Shown here piece after piece: positions 9,155 to 19,051 of a stretch of DNA of 64,000 bases. The position numbers were made by a program, and so were the translations under genes. The stretch is from an uncultured Saprospiraceae bacterium (lineage in GTDB: Bacteria > Bacteroidota > Bacteroidia > Chitinophagales > Saprospiraceae), in NCBI GenBank assembly GCA_937928045.1, contig CALFWO010000034.1, forward strand, positions 1-64,000. Direction: 5' to 3'. Under the pieces are notes generated by a model. The model did not search any database. It saw only the letters and a program-made list of their open reading frames with translations, and was not told where the DNA came from. The first letter of the stretch is position 1. Every line of letters starts with the position of its first letter.

Positions 9155-9291
9155 GTGGACTTTGAAACAATGAAATAATTTTAGTCAAAAAATCTCTTAA
9201 AAAGTGAAAATAATGATGAAACTTAAACCAGTTTTCTTGATTCAAATTATCTACATTTACGGATATTTTTCAACGAATAATTATTCTTGTC

Positions 9292-10497
9292 ATGTCTAAA
9301 ATAATGATAATCGGTGCTGGAGGAGTTGGCCGAGTTGTTTCAATGAAATGTGCTCAACATCCAGCAATTTTTTCAGAGATCATGTTGGCAAGTCGAACAG
9401 TTTCTAAATGTCATGAGATAAAAGAAGCTGTAGTTGCCGCAACTGGTCATCCAGCATTTTCCACTGCTAAAATTGATGCAGATTATGTTCCTGAACTGGT
9501 GGAGTTAATCAATTCATTTGAGCCCGTAATGATCATCAATGTTGCGCTGCCTTATCAGGATTTAACCATCATGGAAGCTTGTTTGCAAACGGGTGTTCAT
9601 TACTTAGATACAGCGAATTATGAGCCTAAAGATGAAGCCAAATTTGAATACTCTTGGCAATGGGCATTTCACGATAGATTTAAGGAAGCTGGCTTAACGG
9701 CCATTCTAGGTTGTGGATTTGATCCAGGGGTGACTTCTATTTTTACGGCCCGTGCCGCCAAACATCATTTTGATGAAATACACTATTTGGATATCGTTGA
9801 TTGTAATGGAGGAGATCATGGAAAAGCATTTGCGACCAACTTCAATCCTGAAATAAATATTAGAGAAATTACTCAAAACGGAAGGTATTGGGAAGATGGA
9901 AAATGGGTAGAAACCAAACCATTTGAAATTCATAAAAAGTTAAATTATCCGAATATTGGTGAACGAGATTCTTATGTCTTGTATCATGAAGAATTGGAGT
10001 CTTTGGTGAAAAATTTTCCGAGCATCAAGCGCGCCAGATTTTGGATGACTTTTGGCCAAGAGTATTTGACTCATCTTAGAGTTATTCAGAATATCGGTAT
10101 GGCGCGCATTGATCCAGTGAACTACAAAGGAAATGAAGTGATTCCACTGGAATTTTTAAAGTATGTTTTGCCTGACCCAGGAAGTCTAGGGGAGAATTAT
10201 TCTGGAGAGACTTCAATAGGTTGCAGAATTAAGGGAGTGAAGGACGGAAAGGAAAAAACCTATTACATCTGGAACAATTGTTCACATCAAGCAGCTTATG
10301 ATGAGACTGGAGCGCAAGGCGTTAGCTATACCACTGGTGTTCCTGCAATGACTGGAGCCATGATGTTTTTAACTGGCAAATGGAAAGGAGCAGGAGTGTT
10401 TAATGTTGAAGAATTCAATCCTGATCCATTTCTGGAAAAGATGACTGCTCATGGATTGTCTTGGCAGGAAAAAGTAAATATTGACTTAGAAGTATAA
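9292..10497 (+). CDS. Carboxyspermidine/carboxynorspermidine dehydrogenase
   Basis: A 401-residue saccharopine-dehydrogenase-like oxidoreductase with an N-terminal dinucleotide-binding motif IIGAGGVGRVV at residues 6-16, followed by LDTANYEPKDEA and GCGFDPGVTSIF, both typical of carboxynorspermidine synthase. It is expected to condense putrescine (or diaminopropane) with aspartate semialdehyde using NADPH to give carboxyspermidine. Six bases separate it from the decarboxylase gene that would take the next step. The agmatinase gene lies divergently upstream across 137 bases, a plausible shared regulatory region. Confidence 0.9.
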   Translation: MSKIMIIGAGGVGRVVSMKCAQHPAIFSEIMLASRTVSKCHEIKEAVVAATGHPAFSTAKIDADYVPELVELINSFEPVMIINVALPYQDLTIMEACLQTGVHYLDTANYEPKDEAKFEYSWQWAFHDRFKEAGLTAILGCGFDPGVTSIFTARAAKHHFDEIHYLDIVDCNGGDHGKAFATNFNPEINIREITQNGRYWEDGKWVETKPFEIHKKLNYPNIGERDSYVLYHEELESLVKNFPSIKRARFWMTFGQEYLTHLRVIQNIGMARIDPVNYKGNEVIPLEFLKYVLPDPGSLGENYSGETSIGCRIKGVKDGKEKTYYIWNNCSHQAAYDETGAQGVSYTTGVPAMTGAMMFLTGKWKGAGVFNVEEFNPDPFLEKMTAHGLSWQEKVNIDLEV

Positions 10498-10503
10498 GTA
10501 TCG

Positions 10504-11643
10504 ATGACTAGAAATCATACCAAATCTCCAGAGTATCCTTTGCCCTGTTATTTACTCGATGAAGAAAAATTAATTGCTAATCTTAAATTGATTAAATCAG
10601 TTAGGGAAGAGGCAGGGGTCGATATTATTCTTGCATTCAAGGCATTCGCATTGTGGCCAATTTTTCCTTTGATTAAAAAATATATGTCTGGGGCTACAGC
10701 CAGTTCTCTTTGGGAAGCGTTACTTTGTCAAGAAGAAATAGGACGCAAAGCGCACACCTATTCTCCCGCTTATCTACCAGAGGATATCAAAAAGCTGACT
10801 GAACTGTCTAGCCATTTGACTGTAAATTCATTGGAGGAATACCACCGTTACAAGCATATTTTTAAAAAAGAAAAGGTCAGTATTGGATTGCGAGTGAACC
10901 CAGAATATTCCACGGTGAAAATTGATTTATATAATCCGGCGGCCGTTGGTTCCCGATTAGGAGTTTCAGAAAGAAAGTTGCGAAAATATGGATTGCCGGC
11001 CGGAATCGAAGGTTTGCATTTTCATAGCTTGTGTGAATCATCTGCTCAGGATTTTAAAAATACGCTCAGTGTTTTTGAAAAGAAATTTAAGAAATACTTC
11101 AAGCAGCTGAAGTGGGTGAATTTCGGCGGTGGCCACTTAATGACGAGAAAAGGTTATGACTTAGATTTATTAATTTCAACGCTCAGTGCATTTAAGCGAA
11201 GACATGGTTTAAAGGTAATTCTGGAACCCGGATCTGCAGTAGCTTGGCAAACCGGTGATCTGCATGCGCGTGTCTTGGACATTGTCGAGAATGGAGAAGT
11301 AAAGACGGCGATTTTAGATGTTTCCTTTACAGCACACATGCCAGATACATTGGAGATGCCATATCGTCCGGAAATTGAAGATACAAGTCCTAATGGAAAG
11401 TATAAATACAAATTAGGAGGCGTTAGCTGTTTGGCTGGAGATGTTTTAGATTATTATAATTTCGAAGCTCCATTGCAAGTCGAGGATATGGTTATACTTA
11501 AAGACATGATGCATTATACCATGGTAAAGACCACAATGTTCAATGGAGTAAAACACCCTTCGATTGCAGTTAAGAAGAAAAATGATTCGATAGAAGTGCT
11601 GCGCAGGTTTACTTATGAAGATTTCAAAAGTAGACTCGGATGA
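10504..11643 (+). CDS. nspC: Carboxyspermidine/carboxynorspermidine decarboxylase
   Basis: A 379-residue fold-III PLP decarboxylase. The PLP lysine is K46 in DIILAFKAFALW. Other landmarks are GLRVNPEYSTV, GLHFHSLCES, WVNFGGGHLMTRKGYD, ILEPGSAV and SCLAGDVLDYY near the C-terminus, which carries the active-site Cys/Asp expected across the dimer interface. It decarboxylates carboxyspermidine to spermidine (or the nor- form). It lies in an operon with the dehydrogenase upstream and overlaps prmC by the ATGA arrangement downstream. Confidence 0.93.
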   Translation: MTRNHTKSPEYPLPCYLLDEEKLIANLKLIKSVREEAGVDIILAFKAFALWPIFPLIKKYMSGATASSLWEALLCQEEIGRKAHTYSPAYLPEDIKKLTELSSHLTVNSLEEYHRYKHIFKKEKVSIGLRVNPEYSTVKIDLYNPAAVGSRLGVSERKLRKYGLPAGIEGLHFHSLCESSAQDFKNTLSVFEKKFKKYFKQLKWVNFGGGHLMTRKGYDLDLLISTLSAFKRRHGLKVILEPGSAVAWQTGDLHARVLDIVENGEVKTAILDVSFTAHMPDTLEMPYRPEIEDTSPNGKYKYKLGGVSCLAGDVLDYYNFEAPLQVEDMVILKDMMHYTMVKTTMFNGVKHPSIAVKKKNDSIEVLRRFTYEDFKSRLG

Positions 11644-12479
11644 CTTGGAATGAAATCTTAGAAGTACAAATTGTCTCATTGGTAAAGCAATTCGGTGAAC
11701 GCGAAGCTGCCGCCATGGTTCGTATCATAAAGGAAGATTATATTTCTCAATTCGATAAAGGTCCTCAGGATTCCTTGGGATCTATGGAGGTGTTGAGCTT
11801 GGAAGGAGTTATTACCTCAATCCTCCGCGGGCATCCGATTCAATATGCAATTGGCATTGCGCTTTTTCATAACATGAAATTAAAGGTTACTCCTGCTGTT
11901 TTAATTCCGAGGCCGGAGACGGAAGAGTTATTGTATTGGGCTAAAGAGCTACTAAATGACCGTATCGATAATCATTATCTGGATATCGGTACTGGCTCGG
12001 GGTGCTTAGCTCTGGGTATCAAGAAATATCTATCTTCAGCTCAAGTTATTGCGCTGGATAAATCCGAAACAGCCTTAGAAATCGCCAAAGAGAATAGTCA
12101 ATCTACTGGCTTTCAACTGGAGTTTCGCCAACTGGATATTTTAGACAAAACTTCTTGGAGTACTTTGCCTAAGTTCAACGGTATCGTGAGTAATCCGCCT
12201 TATATCCCAGAGAATGAATTGAAAATCATGGGAGCTTCTGTTGTAAAACATGAACCAGAAATGGCATTGATGGTGTCCAATGAAGACCCACTTGTTTTCT
12301 ATCGAAATATTGGAGCATTCGCTCAAGCGCACTTGGTACCAAATGGCTGGCTATTATTTGAAATCAATGAATTCTATGGAAAAGAAACGATGGCCTTATT
12401 GACCAAGCAAGGCTTCAGGAATATAGAATTGAGAAAAGATATGCAAGGGAAAGATCGTATGATTGGATGCTGGAAGTGA
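11640..12479 (+). CDS. prmC: Release factor glutamine N5-methyltransferase
   Basis: A 279-residue PrmC/HemK protein. After a helical N-terminal domain come PIQYAIGIALFHNMKL and VLIPRPETEELL (release-factor binding region), SAM motif YLDIGTGSGCLALG at about 113-126 and the catalytic NPPY at 185-188. It methylates the Gln of the GGQ motif in RF1/RF2. The ATG overlaps the nspC stop (ATGA), so it is translationally coupled to the polyamine operon. The link is notable because both polyamines and PrmC affect translation. Confidence 0.95.
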   Translation: MTWNEILEVQIVSLVKQFGEREAAAMVRIIKEDYISQFDKGPQDSLGSMEVLSLEGVITSILRGHPIQYAIGIALFHNMKLKVTPAVLIPRPETEELLYWAKELLNDRIDNHYLDIGTGSGCLALGIKKYLSSAQVIALDKSETALEIAKENSQSTGFQLEFRQLDILDKTSWSTLPKFNGIVSNPPYIPENELKIMGASVVKHEPEMALMVSNEDPLVFYRNIGAFAQAHLVPNGWLLFEINEFYGKETMALLTKQGFRNIELRKDMQGKDRMIGCWK

Positions 12480-12509
12480 TAAGAAAGGCAATTGAATAAT
12501 CATTGTATA

Positions 12510-12860
12510 TCACCCTCCACTTTTTTTCACATCAACAAATCCTTCTTTCTTTAACCAAGCCATTGCCTTGTCTCGTTGGTCTCCTTGTAGAATAATTTCC
12601 CCATCTTTGACAGAACCTCCAACGCCACAATGAGATTTAAGTGACTTGCCTAAACCTTGAAGCTCGATATCATTACCTTCATAGCCTGTAATCAAGGTTA
12701 CTGCTTTTCCAGCTCTTCTTTTCTTATCCAGCAATATTCGAATCCTTTGATCACTATTGGCAACTTCGTCCAAATCACCATCCAAGTCAAGTTTGAATTC
12801 ATAGTCCGGATTGGTAGAGTAGACCACACCGTCTCGATTTTTTTTAGATTTTTTTCCCAT
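12510..12860 (-). CDS. SUI1/eIF1-like translation factor, YciH family
   Basis: A 116-residue protein with a short, Lys-rich N-terminus and a C-terminal SUI1 domain at about 38-112: RIRILLDKKRRAGKAVTLITG, then LGKSLKSHCGVGGSVKDGEI and QGDQRDKAMAWLKKEGF. Bacterial YciH proteins are eIF1 homologues thought to tune initiation fidelity. It is a single-gene unit convergent with prmC, only about 30 bases from its stop. Confidence 0.9.
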   Translation of the reverse strand: MGKKSKKNRDGVVYSTNPDYEFKLDLDGDLDEVANSDQRIRILLDKKRRAGKAVTLITGYEGNDIELQGLGKSLKSHCGVGGSVKDGEIILQGDQRDKAMAWLKKEGFVDVKKSGG

Positions 12861-12984
12861 ACTTATAATTAGATAAGCAAAATTAAAATATTTCGCAAGA
12901 GATGGAGTGATTTATTATAGCGAATTAATTTAAATTGGTTTGTTAAATATAGATTGTTGGACTTAATGCTTCATGCAATGACAA

Positions 12985-13527
12985 CTACTTTCTACGCCTA
13001 TAATGACTCTGCACCATTTGATCCAGAAATACCTCAGTTTTAATGTGGTCGAAATCAATAGGCTCAATCAATGATCCAAACAAAGAAAATCCTCCACCCA
13101 ATAAAACCGGCAAAGTGGTAATTCGCAATTCATCAATTAATTCTGCGACCAAAAATCGTTGTATGGTATTGCCACCATCGATGTATAAGCAGTTATGATT
13201 TTGTTCATGAATTTTGGCGACAATTTCTTTGGGCGATCCATTTAGCAATTGAATTTTTCCTTCGAGCGCAACTGGAATTTCCTTCAAAGAATTACTCAGT
13301 ACAAAGACGGGAATTTTGTAAGGCCATTCAATACTGAAACCAAGAACAGTTTCAAAAGTTTTTCTTCCCATGATCATCGCGTCCACCTCACTCATGAGCT
13401 CGGCATACCCATGATCTTTATTCTCTGGATTCGGGATGGCCTCTAACCATTCTAAGCCTCCGTTTTTGTCAGCAATGTAACCGTCTAAGCTTTGAGCAAT
13501 AAAAACAATGTTCTTTTTTTCTTTCAT
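12985..13527 (-). CDS. Dihydrofolate reductase/RibD-C-like reductase
   Basis: About 180 residues with the RibD C-terminal/DHFR fold: NIVFIAQSLDGYIADKNGGL at the N-terminus, DAMIMGRKTFETVL, and LYIDGGNTIQRFLVAELIDEL followed by TLPVLLGGG. These are NADPH-binding features of the YwjB/YyaP type of small reductase. The natural substrate is unknown. The ATG at 13527 starts the recognisable domain; an in-frame ATG at 13548 would add seven residues (MKRWQNI) and cannot be excluded. No operon partner. Confidence 0.85.
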   Translation of the reverse strand: MKEKKNIVFIAQSLDGYIADKNGGLEWLEAIPNPENKDHGYAELMSEVDAMIMGRKTFETVLGFSIEWPYKIPVFVLSNSLKEIPVALEGKIQLLNGSPKEIVAKIHEQNHNCLYIDGGNTIQRFLVAELIDELRITTLPVLLGGGFSLFGSLIEPIDFDHIKTEVFLDQMVQSHYRRRK

Positions 13528-13697
13528 GATATTTTGCCAGCGTTTCAAATGAATAATTGGGTCAAAATTAGTTAAAAGAATAAACTTGCGATCAGATAAT
13601 TATAGAATGAAAAAGATTGGATGATTTATAGTAAGTGATTTTATAAAATACCCAAACGCAATTATCAATACAATTGATTGGCTTAATTATTTCTCGA

Positions 13698-14789
13698 CTA
13701 TTTTTTGCCTAAAGGATGTTTCCATTCTTGATTCAGCATTTTTAGAATTAAAAAGCCAACCCCAGCATGGCTATCCAAACTATCTGATAGTACAACAACT
13801 GCCGTTTTGGTTTCAGGAACAAATCCAAGAAATGATCGATGTCCTTCGGAACTCCCCGATTGAATGATGACGTTGGAAAATTTCTTTAACTCATGAACAT
13901 ACCAACCGGTGGAAACTTTTGTTTTTTTCGTATTAGGCATTTTCCAATATTGAGAAAACGATTTTGATAACCAGGGTTCACGGTTTTTCCAAGTCTTGCA
14001 AGCAATCCGCAATAGATCTTCCGCGGAACTACTAAATCCTTCGGCAGCACCAAAGCTCGCATACTTTCTTCTTGTTGAAACCTTTCCTGCACGATCATAT
14101 CCTTTAATCAGATTTATGCTATCCGAAGCACTGATATAAGTATTGGTCAAATTGCATTTTTTAATAAACAGTTTCGCCAATGATTCAAACTGAAGATTTG
14201 TTTGTTGTTCAATATAAATTTCGATTAAAGCATATCCAAAGTGAGAATAAAAGAAGGATTGATCATCATCTATTTCATATTCATTTTGTAGGAAATGAGT
14301 AATCAATTCTGATTTGGAATAATTTGCATAAGGATTATTCAAATCTTCTTCCTGAGTTCCGAATTCTCGTGGACGCAGTGGAAGCCCAGATCGATGACTT
14401 AATAGTTGTTCAATACTCGCAGGAAAAATAATTGAAGTGTCTTTGGTTTCCGAATATATCTCTAGAGAATCGCTTAGATTGACAACTCCTTTCTCGGCCA
14501 ACAAGTAACAAATCATGCTGGTCATGGCCTTAGAAAGATCTCCAAGTTCGAACAAACTATTTTGATCTAATAAAACTTGTCTATCAGGATTAAAGGAATA
14601 GTTATAGTAAAAAGTTGAATCGCCATTTGCTATGCCGATAATCATGTTTGGGATTTTTTTCAAATCCAATTGAGCATCGAGCAGTACTATTTTATCAATC
14701 TCATTTTTTACTTCATCATAGCTTTGAGCAATTCCCTTAAATGGAATCCAAACAATTATTAAAAGAAAAATAAAATTTGCTTTTTTCAT
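13698..14789 (-). CDS. Serine-hydrolase-like (class C beta-lactamase fold) protein lacking catalytic motifs
   Basis: A 363-residue exported protein (signal peptide cleaved after Ala-Gln at about 22). The fold is that of serine hydrolases/penicillin-binding proteins: LFELGDLSKAMTSM, IEQLLSHRSGLPLRP, FFYSHFGYALIEIY, GFSSSAEDLLRIA, and IIQSGSSEGHRSFLGF near the end. All three active-site signatures are altered. The nucleophile position of S-x-x-K is D84 (DLSK), Y-x-N is Y181-S-H183, and H/K-x-G is Q310-S-G. It is therefore probably not a hydrolase but a binding or regulatory relative. It ends just downstream of the HscA-type gene on the same strand (31 bases), so it may be co-transcribed. Confidence 0.8.
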   Translation of the reverse strand: MKKANFIFLLIIVWIPFKGIAQSYDEVKNEIDKIVLLDAQLDLKKIPNMIIGIANGDSTFYYNYSFNPDRQVLLDQNSLFELGDLSKAMTSMICYLLAEKGVVNLSDSLEIYSETKDTSIIFPASIEQLLSHRSGLPLRPREFGTQEEDLNNPYANYSKSELITHFLQNEYEIDDDQSFFYSHFGYALIEIYIEQQTNLQFESLAKLFIKKCNLTNTYISASDSINLIKGYDRAGKVSTRRKYASFGAAEGFSSSAEDLLRIACKTWKNREPWLSKSFSQYWKMPNTKKTKVSTGWYVHELKKFSNVIIQSGSSEGHRSFLGFVPETKTAVVVLSDSLDSHAGVGFLILKMLNQEWKHPLGKK

Positions 14790-14820
14790 TTAGATCGAAA
14801 ATGAAGAAGTTGAATAGACA

Positions 14821-16671
14821 TTATAATTTTTCCCCCTTCATTGCTTCGGCAATAGTAATATCCATCGCGCGATGTGCTATAGGGGCAGTATATTCATTCA
14901 ACTGTTCCATGGCCAAATTAATTGCATCCTTGTCTTCTTCTCTTGCTGCCTTTTTCAAATCTTCCAGCAGTTTTGTTGTTTGAGTTTTCTCCTCATCACT
15001 TAGAATAGCATCATGCTGTTTCAAAAATTTATCAGAGGAAAGGATGATATTATTGGCCTCATTTCGTGCTTCTAATAATCCTCGAATTTTCATGTCTGCT
15101 TCAGCATTTTGTAAGGAGTCAATAAGCATCTTAGCCATTTCTTCCTCGCTCAGTCCATACTGTGATCTGATTTCAATTTCTTGAACAGTATTGGATCTCA
15201 GTTCTTTTGCACGTACAACAAGAATGCCATCGGCGTCCAATAAAAATGAAATCTCGATCTTCGGAATACCTGCTGGCATAGGGGGAATGTCCTTCAAAAT
15301 AAATTCTCCAAGCTTTCGATTATCCTTGACCAAATCTCTTTCACCTTGGAATACGGAGACCTTAAGATTTTTTTGTCCATCAACAGATGTTGTATATTCT
15401 CGTGCAACACGCGTAGGAACTTTCGAGTTCCGCGGAATAATGGCATCCATCAATCCACCCACAGTTTCAATTCCTAAAGAAAGTGGCGTGATGTCTAGCA
15501 GTAAGATGTCTTTTTGATTTCCAGCAAGGATATCTGCTTGAATACTTGCGCCTAAGGCGACCACTTCATCTGGATTTAATTCGTCATAGACTTTCTTACC
15601 AAAAAAGTCACCAACAGATTTTTTTACAAAAGGTATTCTCGTAGAGCCTCCTACGGTGACTACTCTTGAAATCGCAGTTTTATCGAGCCCAGAATCCGTC
15701 AGAGCTTTTTTGCAAGAATCGATAGTACGATTAACCAAATCTGCGGCAATGGTTTCGAAAGTATTTTTATCAATTGTTAAATCTATCTGGTCCAAACTGG
15801 TTTTAAAATCATCATTGCTAGAGAGGTGTTTTTTTGCTTCCTCCGCAGAGATTCTTAATCTAGATTGAAAGTTATCAGATTGGTTTGCAGTGATAGCAGG
15901 ATTTTTTTCTACCCAATATTTAATAATGGCCTGATCAAAATCATCCCCACCTAAAAAGGTGTCTCCATTAGTTGCAAGAACTTCAAAGATTCCATTTTGG
16001 ATTTGCAATATACTAATATCAAAAGTTCCTCCTCCCAAATCATAAACAGCTATGGTTTCTTCAGTTTCTGGATCTCTTCCGATTCCATATGCCAGGGCAG
16101 CGGCCGTTGGTTCATTAATGATTCTCAGTACTTCTAGTCCTGCAATTTTTCCAGCATCTCTAGTAGCTTGTCGTTGTGCATCGTTGAAATATGCTGGCAC
16201 GGTTATCACCGCCTTGCTGACTTTAGCCTCTAATTCGACTTCAATGCGATGTTTCAGTGCTTTTAATATTTCAGCGGACAACTGAATCGGAGAATAAAAT
16301 TTGTCATCGATTTTTACCTTTACCAAAGCCTCTTGGTCATCATCAATAATTTTGTAAGAAAAATATTGTTGCTTATCACTTACGTCTCCATAGTTTTTAC
16401 CCAAAAGTCGCTTAACAGAATAAATAGTCCGCTCTGGTTCCGTTGCTAATTTCTCTTTGGCATCATTTCCAACCAATATTCCACCACTAGGTTCAAAATG
16501 CAAAATTGAAGGAACCAATGCATGTGCACCATCTTTATCTCTAACTGCAGTCGCCTCGCCATCCTTAATATATGCGACGAGACTATTGGTAGTACCTAAG
16601 TCGATTCCGATAATTACATTAGAATCCTTTTGAACCTCTCCAGTACCTATATTTATTGATATTTTTGCCAT
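14821..16671 (-). CDS. hscA: Hsp70 chaperone, HscA-like
   Basis: A 616-residue Hsp70. The ATPase domain shows [17 protein letters not shown] at 19-35, the phosphate loop [16 protein letters not shown] and [16 protein letters not shown]; the substrate-binding domain begins with [19 protein letters not shown]. The extra approximately 18-residue N-terminus ([11 protein letters not shown]) and the absence of a DnaK-like acidic C-terminal tail fit the HscA type, which helps IscU release Fe-S clusters. The ferredoxin and IscX genes of the same pathway lie 11 kb away in the window, so the Isc set is scattered. A housekeeping DnaK cannot be strictly excluded. Confidence 0.78.
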   Translation of the reverse strand: MAKISINIGTGEVQKDSNVIIGIDLGTTNSLVAYIKDGEATAVRDKDGAHALVPSILHFEPSGGILVGNDAKEKLATEPERTIYSVKRLLGKNYGDVSDKQQYFSYKIIDDDQEALVKVKIDDKFYSPIQLSAEILKALKHRIEVELEAKVSKAVITVPAYFNDAQRQATRDAGKIAGLEVLRIINEPTAAALAYGIGRDPETEETIAVYDLGGGTFDISILQIQNGIFEVLATNGDTFLGGDDFDQAIIKYWVEKNPAITANQSDNFQSRLRISAEEAKKHLSSNDDFKTSLDQIDLTIDKNTFETIAADLVNRTIDSCKKALTDSGLDKTAISRVVTVGGSTRIPFVKKSVGDFFGKKVYDELNPDEVVALGASIQADILAGNQKDILLLDITPLSLGIETVGGLMDAIIPRNSKVPTRVAREYTTSVDGQKNLKVSVFQGERDLVKDNRKLGEFILKDIPPMPAGIPKIEISFLLDADGILVVRAKELRSNTVQEIEIRSQYGLSEEEMAKMLIDSLQNAEADMKIRGLLEARNEANNIILSSDKFLKQHDAILSDEEKTQTTKLLEDLKKAAREEDKDAINLAMEQLNEYTAPIAHRAMDITIAEAMKGEKL

Positions 16672-16755
16672 TAAATTTTCTTATTTCATGCGGGATTGCT
16701 ACTTTTCAACCAATCCACCGTTCGTATTGTTTATCAATTTAGAATAAACCTTTAG

Positions 16756-16783
16756 CAAAGATAAATAGACAATGACTATCAAA
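16756..16783 (-). promoter_or_regulatory. Candidate promoter of the hscA-type gene
   Basis: On the reverse strand, TTTG at 16783-16780, 16 bases, then TATCTTTG at 16763-16756. The -7 box is a perfect TAnnTTTG; the spacer is slightly short for this phylum. The transcript would begin near 16750, giving a leader of about 80 bases. Confidence 0.4.
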
Positions 16784-16831
16784 CTCATTTTCCAGCAATT
16801 ATAAATATTCTAAGTACCGAAAAATCAAAAA

Positions 16832-17602
16832 ATGAAGTCAATTTTACGCGATAAAGCACTTAGGCTCTTTCTGATATTAGGTGCTTTCTTTATTACCAAT
16901 GCCTTGGTCGCAGAATTCATCGGAGTCAAAATATTTGCATTGGAAGCTAGTTTAGGACTTGCTTCTTGGGAGTTCAATTTGTTTGGTGAAACTGGAGGAC
17001 TGATGTTTACAGCGGGAGCAATATTATGGCCTATCGTTTTTATCCTAACGGATATCATCAATGAATATTTTGGAACTAAAGGAGTGAAAATGTTGTCCTA
17101 TATCACCATAGGATTAATCAGCTATGCCTTTTTAATGATTTTTGGAGCGATTCATTTGGTTCCTCCAGAATGGTGGGTGAAGGCAGGAGTAGAAAGTGGT
17201 GTTCCTGATATGCAAGCCGCCTTTACACAGATTTTTGGTCAATCGAATTGGATCATTGTTGGTTCTTTGATTGCTTTTGGGGTAGGGCAGATTGTAGATG
17301 CTTTGGTTTTTAAGCAGGTAAGGGTAAAATTTGGAGAGAAAAAAATCTGGTTGAGAGCGACGCTAAGTACTTTGGTCTCTCAATTCATTGATAGCTTTGT
17401 AGTCTTGTATATTGCCTTTGTTCTTGGACCTCAACAATGGCCCATGAGTCGGTTTTTTGCAGTTGGCACGGTGAACTATGGCTATAAAATATTAATGGCT
17501 ATTCTATTAATTCCTCTACTTTATTTTTTCCGTATGTTGATTAATAATTATTTGGGAGATAAGGAAGCGAACAAATTGCGAAAATTGGCCGTTCATGGTT
17601 GA
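16832..17602 (+). CDS. Queuosine-precursor transporter, YhhQ/VUT family
   Basis: A 256-residue integral membrane protein with six or so hydrophobic segments. Family landmarks are FFITNALVAEFIGVKIFAL, the segment LWPIVFILTDIINEYFG, and LRATLSTLVSQFIDSFVVLY. YhhQ-type proteins import the queuosine precursors preQ0/preQ1 for tRNA modification; the substrate here is family knowledge, not shown. It is followed after 18 bases by an acetyltransferase gene on the same strand. Confidence 0.88.
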   Translation: MKSILRDKALRLFLILGAFFITNALVAEFIGVKIFALEASLGLASWEFNLFGETGGLMFTAGAILWPIVFILTDIINEYFGTKGVKMLSYITIGLISYAFLMIFGAIHLVPPEWWVKAGVESGVPDMQAAFTQIFGQSNWIIVGSLIAFGVGQIVDALVFKQVRVKFGEKKIWLRATLSTLVSQFIDSFVVLYIAFVLGPQQWPMSRFFAVGTVNYGYKILMAILLIPLLYFFRMLINNYLGDKEANKLRKLAVHG

Positions 17603-17620
17603 TCATCAAATGATTGTTTT

Positions 17621-18424
17621 ATGCTTAGAAGATTAGTCAAATCTGATATTCCCGGATTAAACAGCATTTCTCCAGAAGACTGGGGAATGGATTATGAAGC
17701 TTTTCTTGATGAGTTTCTTTCTGAACAATATTTTGATGCATTTGTAATTACTGAAAACAATCAAATTGTAGCAACAGCAAATTCCTTTATTAAAGACGAA
17801 GTTGGCTGGATTGCTAATGTTATTGTAGATGCTACATGTCGCGGAAAGGGTTTTGGAACTCAAGTGACCAAACACATCATTGATTTTATATTTGATAAAG
17901 GTTGTAAAACTCAACTTCTTTTGGCGTCAGATTTGGGAGAGCCAGTATATCTGAAATTAGGGTTCCAGATAGTTTCTAATTATGTTTGTTTTAAATCTGA
18001 AAAAAGTTCGGACTATCAACCCAATAATCTTGTCAGAAAATTAAAACAAGAGGATTTGGAAAGTGTTTATCGACTAGATTTTGAAATTAATGGAGAAAAC
18101 CGTTTTCACTTAATTGACAAATATTATTCTTCAGGCTTTGGGTATTTCAATTCCAGTCATGAGCTTTTAGGGATTTATCTTCCGGGCTTTGGTCGTGGTC
18201 TTGTATTGGCTAAAGAAGAAGCAATCGGAATTGAATTGTTAAAATTAAAACATTCAGAAAAAGGTAAGACTTCATTTTTACCAGAAGAAAATACAGTAGG
18301 ATTGGAATTCCTTCATAGGTATACGGTCCGTCAAGGAACTAGTCTGAAAAGAATGATATTGGGAAAAGCTGTTAGTTGGAATCCTCAAATGATTTATTCC
18401 TATGCTAGCGGATATTGTGGCTAA
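17621..18424 (+). CDS. Two-domain GNAT acetyltransferase
   Basis: A 267-residue protein. The N-terminal GNAT domain (about 1-125) has the acetyl-CoA loop CRGKGFGTQ and the segment PVYLKLGFQIVSNYVCF. The C-terminal half looks like the partner domain common in such proteins (AIGIELLKLKHSEKGKTSFLPEE, ending KRMILGKAVSWNPQMIYSYA...GYCG). The substrate is unknown. It lies 18 bases behind the YhhQ transporter gene. Confidence 0.8.
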   Translation: MLRRLVKSDIPGLNSISPEDWGMDYEAFLDEFLSEQYFDAFVITENNQIVATANSFIKDEVGWIANVIVDATCRGKGFGTQVTKHIIDFIFDKGCKTQLLLASDLGEPVYLKLGFQIVSNYVCFKSEKSSDYQPNNLVRKLKQEDLESVYRLDFEINGENRFHLIDKYYSSGFGYFNSSHELLGIYLPGFGRGLVLAKEEAIGIELLKLKHSEKGKTSFLPEENTVGLEFLHRYTVRQGTSLKRMILGKAVSWNPQMIYSYASGYCG

Positions 18425-18511
18425 GAAATCATTCATTTTTTTAACAAATACAATCCTTTCTTTTGTAAGTGTATTAAGTTCAGAAAACATTTTGAACAGC
18501 ATTAAAATTAT

Positions 18512-19051
18512 ATGAAAGTTATTATTGAAACCAAGCGATTAATCCTTCGGGAGTTTAATATGATGGATGCTGAGGCCATGTTCGCCTTTGGTTCAAATTT
18601 GGAAGTTTCAAAATACACTGGAGAAGCACCTTTAAAATCGTTGGAAGAAGCAAATCATATAATCGCCAATGTCAGTATGAGAGACTACGTAAAGTATGGT
18701 TTCGGAAGGTGGGCAGTAATTTATAAGCCGGATGATATCTTAATTGGTTTTGCTGGATTGAAGTTTTTGCCAGAATTCAATGAGACAGATATTGGATATA
18801 GATTTTTGCCAGAATATTGGGGAAAGGGTATTGCGACTGAATGCTCACTTGAAATCATTAAGTACGGATTCAATAATCTTGGACTAAATAAGATAATCGG
18901 AATTGCTTCTCCAGAAAATATTGGTTCTTGGAAAGTATTGGAGAAAATCGGATTAAAATTTTATAAACGGGACAAATACGATGAAGAAGGTGAAATTTGC
19001 AATTGGTATAAAGTAGAGAAAAAAGAGTGGCTGGATAAAAATAAATTTTAA
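18512..19051 (+). CDS. RimJ/RimL-type GNAT acetyltransferase
   Basis: A 179-residue GNAT of the Acetyltransf_3 type: begins TKRLILREFNMMDAEAMF, has DIGYRFLPEYWGKGIATECS (the acetyl-CoA binding loop with GKGIAT), and SPENIGSWKVLEKIGLKFYK near the end. Such enzymes N-acetylate ribosomal proteins, antibiotics or metabolites; the substrate cannot be inferred here. Last gene of a run of three forward genes. Confidence 0.85.
   Translation: MKVIIETKRLILREFNMMDAEAMFAFGSNLEVSKYTGEAPLKSLEEANHIIANVSMRDYVKYGFGRWAVIYKPDDILIGFAGLKFLPEFNETDIGYRFLPEYWGKGIATECSLEIIKYGFNNLGLNKIIGIASPENIGSWKVLEKIGLKFYKRDKYDEEGEICNWYKVEKKEWLDKNKF

Noticed and set aside
14821-16671. Housekeeping DnaK
   Set aside because: The extra N-terminus and lack of the acidic DnaK tail point to HscA, though the distinction is not absolute.
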